27,471 nucleotides of DNA from CALLVY01 sp937899855 (lineage in GTDB: Bacteria; Bacteroidota; Bacteroidia; Chitinophagales; Saprospiraceae), in the NCBI GenBank assembly GCA_039820405.1, contig JBCBQC010000086.1, positions 1-27,471 of the forward strand. The letters are read 5' to 3'. The notes beneath the pieces were generated by a model, which was given only the letters and a program-made list of their open reading frames with translations, was not told where the DNA came from and searched no databases. The position numbers and the translations under genes are program-made. Shown piece after piece: positions 24,766-27,471 of this stretch (position 1 is its first letter; every line of letters begins with the position of its first letter).

Positions 24766-26761
24766 TAGTTTTTGGACCCTACTGTTGGGGCTCCTCCTCG
24801 GTACCCTGGCCTGTACCGATCCCGCCCCCACCCGGGCCCTGCCTCAACGCATTGACCTCAACGGCACTTGGGAACTCATCGATCCCGAGACCCAAGCAAG
24901 TTACGCTGCCACCGTACCCGGCACCGCCCATACCGACCTGCTGGCCAATGGCGCCATCTCCGATCCCTACTACCGCAACAACGAACCCGCCCTCCAATAC
25001 CTGGAAAACAAGAACTGGCACTACCGCCGTCGTTTTTCCCTCCGCGAAAGTGACCTAGGGGCGCAGCGCATCGAACTGATCTGCGAAGGCCTGGACACCT
25101 ACGCCCGGGTAGTCCTCAACGGAGTGGAGCTGGGCCGAACGCAAAACATGTTTCGGGAGTGGACCTTTGCGGTGGGGCCTCAGCTCCAAGTGGGCGACAA
25201 CCAATTGGACATCTACTTCACTTCCCCCTTCGCTCACCAGGCCGAAAGGGTACAATCCCTGGGCTACGTTCTGCCCGCCGACAACGAGGCCGGCGAGCAG
25301 AAGTACGGCCCTTTTTGCCGCAAGGCACCCTACCATTTCGGTTGGGATTGGGGGCCCCGTCTGGTGAGCAGTGGCATTTGGCGGGACATCTACTTGCTGG
25401 CCTCCGATGGACTGCGGTTGGTTGACCATTCGGTACAAACGCTGACTTGCCATCCGACCGAAGCGCGCCTGGTACTCCGAACGATCGTCGACAGTGACAG
25501 CGAAGGTACGGTAGCGGTACAATTCGACGATTGGCTCCGCAGCACACATCGCGTTCGTGCGGGGCGGCAAGTTCTGCTGGATACCTTCCGCGTGGCGCAG
25601 CCCCGGCTGTGGTGGCCCAACGGTCGGGGCCCGGCTGAATTGTACGACGGCCGCCTGCGTTTGGAGCGGGCGGGGCAACTGCTGGCGGATGAGCCGGTCC
25701 GCTTTGGCATTCGGACCGTGGAACTGGTCCACGAGGCGGACAGCATTGGTACCTCCTTTTACTTGGTGGTCAATGGCGAACCCCTCTTTGCCAAGGGGGC
25801 GAATTACATCCCACAGGATGTCTTTGTGCCACGGGTATCAGCGGCGCAGTACCGCCGCTTGCTGGGAGCCGCGCAGGCGGCGAATATGAACATGCTGCGC
25901 GTCTGGGGCGGTGGTATTTACGAAAACGACATTTTCTACGAACTGTGCGATTCCCTGGGCCTGCTCGTTTGGCAGGACTTTATGTTTGCCGGAACGATGT
26001 ATCCCATCGACGAGGCCTTTACGGCGGAAGTCGAGCGGGAGGTGCGTTACCAGGTGGAGCGCTTGAGCAAGCACCCTAGTGTGGCGCTGTGGTGTGGCAA
26101 CAACGAAATCGAGGTGGCCTGGCACAATTGGGGCTGGCAGGAAAAGTATGCCTATTCCGACTCGGTACAGGCGCAGCTATGGCGGGGCTACGAGGCCCTG
26201 TTCAAGCGTCAGATCCCGCGGTGGTTGGGGGAGGCGGGAGCGCAGCAGCCCTACACCCGCACCTCGCCCCTCAGCAATTGGGGGACGGCGGAAAACTTTA
26301 ACCACGCCAGCATGCACTACTGGGGGGTCTGGCACGGCCGGGACAGCATTGAGGCTTTTGCGGACAACGTGGGCCGGTTTATGGTGGAGTACGGCATGCA
26401 AAGCTATCCGGACACCAGCACCATCGCGCGGTTTGCCCTAGCGGAGGATCGCGCTTTGGACTCGGAGGTGATGCGAAACCGGCAGAAGAGTTACATCGGC
26501 AATGGCGAGATTTTACGCCAAATACAACAACGCTATTCCGATCCCGTTGACTTTGTCGATTTTGTGGATAAAAGCCAGCGGGTACAAGCTGAGGCCATGC
26601 GGATGGCCATTGAAGCGCACCGTGGGTCGGGGGGGCATTGCATGGGCAGTCTATTGTGGCAGCTCAATGATTGTTGGCCGGGCCCGAGTTGGAGCATCAT
26701 CGACTATTACGGTCGACCGAAGCGGGCATACGGGGCCGTGCGGGCGGCTTTTGGGGATTGA
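24758..26761 (+). CDS. GH2 beta-mannosidase lipoprotein, short C-terminus
   Basis: This 667-residue lipoprotein starts MTSSFWTLLLGLLLGTLAC (lipobox GTLAC). The frame is open upstream to 24536, but only ATG 24758 gives a signal peptide. The sugar-binding jelly roll (about 30-200) has the PGTAHTDLLANGAI and HFGWDWGPRLVSSGIWRDIY motifs of GH2 mannosidases. The Ig-like domain (about 215-320) and the catalytic barrel (330-665) follow, with FAKGANYIPQD, NMLRVWGGGIYE, acid/base Glu450 in WCGNNE and nucleophile Glu544 in VEYGMQSYP. It would cleave Man-beta-1,4-GlcNAc in the N-glycan core. The protein stops just after LLWQLNDCWPGPSWSIIDYY and GRPKRAYG, lacking the roughly 200 residues of C-terminal beta domains seen in enzymes such as BtMan2A. 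Confidence 0.93.
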   Translation: MTSSFWTLLLGLLLGTLACTDPAPTRALPQRIDLNGTWELIDPETQASYAATVPGTAHTDLLANGAISDPYYRNNEPALQYLENKNWHYRRRFSLRESDLGAQRIELICEGLDTYARVVLNGVELGRTQNMFREWTFAVGPQLQVGDNQLDIYFTSPFAHQAERVQSLGYVLPADNEAGEQKYGPFCRKAPYHFGWDWGPRLVSSGIWRDIYLLASDGLRLVDHSVQTLTCHPTEARLVLRTIVDSDSEGTVAVQFDDWLRSTHRVRAGRQVLLDTFRVAQPRLWWPNGRGPAELYDGRLRLERAGQLLADEPVRFGIRTVELVHEADSIGTSFYLVVNGEPLFAKGANYIPQDVFVPRVSAAQYRRLLGAAQAANMNMLRVWGGGIYENDIFYELCDSLGLLVWQDFMFAGTMYPIDEAFTAEVEREVRYQVERLSKHPSVALWCGNNEIEVAWHNWGWQEKYAYSDSVQAQLWRGYEALFKRQIPRWLGEAGAQQPYTRTSPLSNWGTAENFNHASMHYWGVWHGRDSIEAFADNVGRFMVEYGMQSYPDTSTIARFALAEDRALDSEVMRNRQKSYIGNGEILRQIQQRYSDPVDFVDFVDKSQRVQAEAMRMAIEAHRGSGGHCMGSLLWQLNDCWPGPSWSIIDYYGRPKRAYGAVRAAFGD

Positions 26762-26776
26762 TGGTTAGTTTTTAAT

Positions 26777-26997
26777 CTACTTTCGATGGATCAGGCCCGT
26801 TTCGCTGTGGATTTGGAGCAGGTAGACGCCGGGGGGCAGGTGGCTCAGGTCGAGTTCGTCTCCCACCTGGTAGGTGTTCCATTGTTGAACTCGTCACCGA
26901 TGTTGTAATCGTAGACGTCCCGGCGGGTCAAGGAATCCTGGGCGGATAGGGCGAGGCACAGCAGCCAGAGGCTGAATAAGAGTACTACTCTTTTCAT
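26777..26997 (-). pseudogene. Remnant of a T9SS-secreted protein gene (large internal deletion)
   Basis: From ATG 26997 the minus strand encodes a clear signal peptide (MKRVVLLFSLWLLCLALS, ending SAQ), then DSLTRRDVYDYNIGDEF, typical of the first residues of secreted Saprospiria proteins. That frame then runs into TGA at 26845-26847. A different minus-strand frame, downstream from about 26893, reads VQQWNTYQVGDELDL, then SHLPPGVYLLQIHSETGLIHRK to a stop at 26777-26779. The second part looks like the end of a T9SS type A sorting domain. The two ends of one gene therefore appear joined out of frame with the middle lost. The parent function cannot be recovered. Confidence 0.7.
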
Positions 26998-27404
26998 AAA
27001 GCAAATTTTGTTGGAGTGGGTAAATGAAAAGGATGCCTCGTTGGATTGTTCTTTTAATTTACAAAAAGTGGACCCTTGGAATCGTCGGGTGCTGGGCAAA
27101 GTGGGGGAGGGCTTATAGACCCGGGTGGATTACAGCGAGCAGTTGTCCAGTAGAGGGAAAGGGTCATAATGGCTTTGGAAAATTGTTAAAGCATTGGTGG
27201 ATTGAGGTTCGTCTACCGTTGAACTAGGAATGGGACAGGGAAAAAGTTTCGTGGTATAAGGACTTGCCAATCAGGAGTTTAATGCCCTGTATAACAAAAC
27301 AGTTGTCACCGTATATCATTGAAAATCAGCGAAGTAATAATAGGGGAAAGCAAGGTAAATGCTTTTCCTAAACAATTATTTTACTTACCTTGGACTAGGG
27401 TGTG
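26998..27404. other. Intergenic stretch without a recognisable gene
   Basis: No frame on either strand gives a protein with recognisable features; a 67-codon open frame at 27024-27227 has random-looking composition. No tRNA cloverleaf is seen. Two small inverted repeats exist: GGAAAGC/GCTTTTCC around 27343-27370 and CAAGGTAA (27351-27358) with TTACCTTG (27385-27392). The start of the stretch presumably held the promoter of the decayed minus-strand gene. Confidence 0.6.
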
Positions 27405-27471
27405 TCTGAAAATTATCCTTCGGCGCATCTTTGGCATCTTTAGAACTTGGCCACCCGTCCGCCAAACGGTT
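27405..27471. repeat. Possible third copy of the inverted-repeat element, cut by the window edge
   Basis: TCTGAAAATTATCCTTCG (27405-27422) matches 16 of 18 bases of the left end of copy 2 (24613-24630) in the same orientation. The following bases diverge from copy 2 and no right terminus is visible before the window ends, so membership in the same family is uncertain. Confidence 0.35.

Noticed and set aside
27024..27227. 67-codon open frame at the right end
   Set aside because: Composition looks random and there is no start context or similarity; treated as non-coding.
1..27471. CRISPR array, tRNA, rRNA, integrase or transposase gene
   Set aside because: None seen: no regularly spaced direct repeats, no cloverleaf, and no recombinase or transposase motifs in any long frame.

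Overview
The window looks like a chromosomal segment of a fairly GC-rich Bacteroidota, most likely a Lewinella-like member of the Saprospiria. The evidence is a SusC/SusD pair, lipoprotein signal peptides with Bacteroidota lipoboxes, a type IX secretion (T9SS) C-terminal sorting domain, TAnnTTTG-type promoter elements and the lack of strong Shine-Dalgarno sites. The taxon is inferred from style only; there is no rRNA or marker gene.

Positions 1-8.6 kb hold mixed housekeeping and stress genes: the 3' end of an unidentified gene, a carboxypeptidase-regulatory-like lipoprotein (-), a secreted CIA30-domain protein (+), an S41-type peptidase (-), an AzoR-type NADH-azoreductase (+) with a palindromic candidate operator, an SGNH/GDSL hydrolase lipoprotein (-), a pirin, a decayed DJ-1/PfpI gene (internal deletion plus an amber codon), a nitroreductase and a small receiver-like protein. 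AzoR, pirin, DJ-1 and nitroreductase together suggest electrophile, quinone or redox defence.

Positions 8.6-26.8 kb form a coherent polysaccharide-utilisation-type locus whose parts fit asparagine-linked glycans (N-glycans). A LacI-family regulator (-) faces a secreted PNGase F-like amidase (LamG domain and T9SS tail). Then, all on the + strand, come SusC, SusD, a GH92 alpha-mannosidase, a GH20 beta-hexosaminidase, a FucP/NagP-type sugar permease, a CutC-family protein and a GH2 beta-mannosidase. In the inferred scheme PNGase releases the glycan from Asn, SusCD imports it, GH92 removes alpha-mannose, GH2 cleaves Man-beta-GlcNAc, GH20 cleaves GlcNAc-beta linkages, and the permease takes the sugars into the cytoplasm. 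A palindromic LacI-type operator lies in the LacI/PNGase promoter region, and two hairpins sit between PNGase and susC.

A small inverted-repeat element (termini GAAGCCATCTCAAAA) occurs at 2700-2787 and, in the opposite orientation, at 24606-24765, with a possible third copy entering at the right edge. The second copy supplies the start codon of the GH2 gene. The right end holds the remnant of a T9SS-secreted protein gene (signal peptide joined out of frame to a sorting-domain tail) and about 0.4 kb with no recognisable gene.
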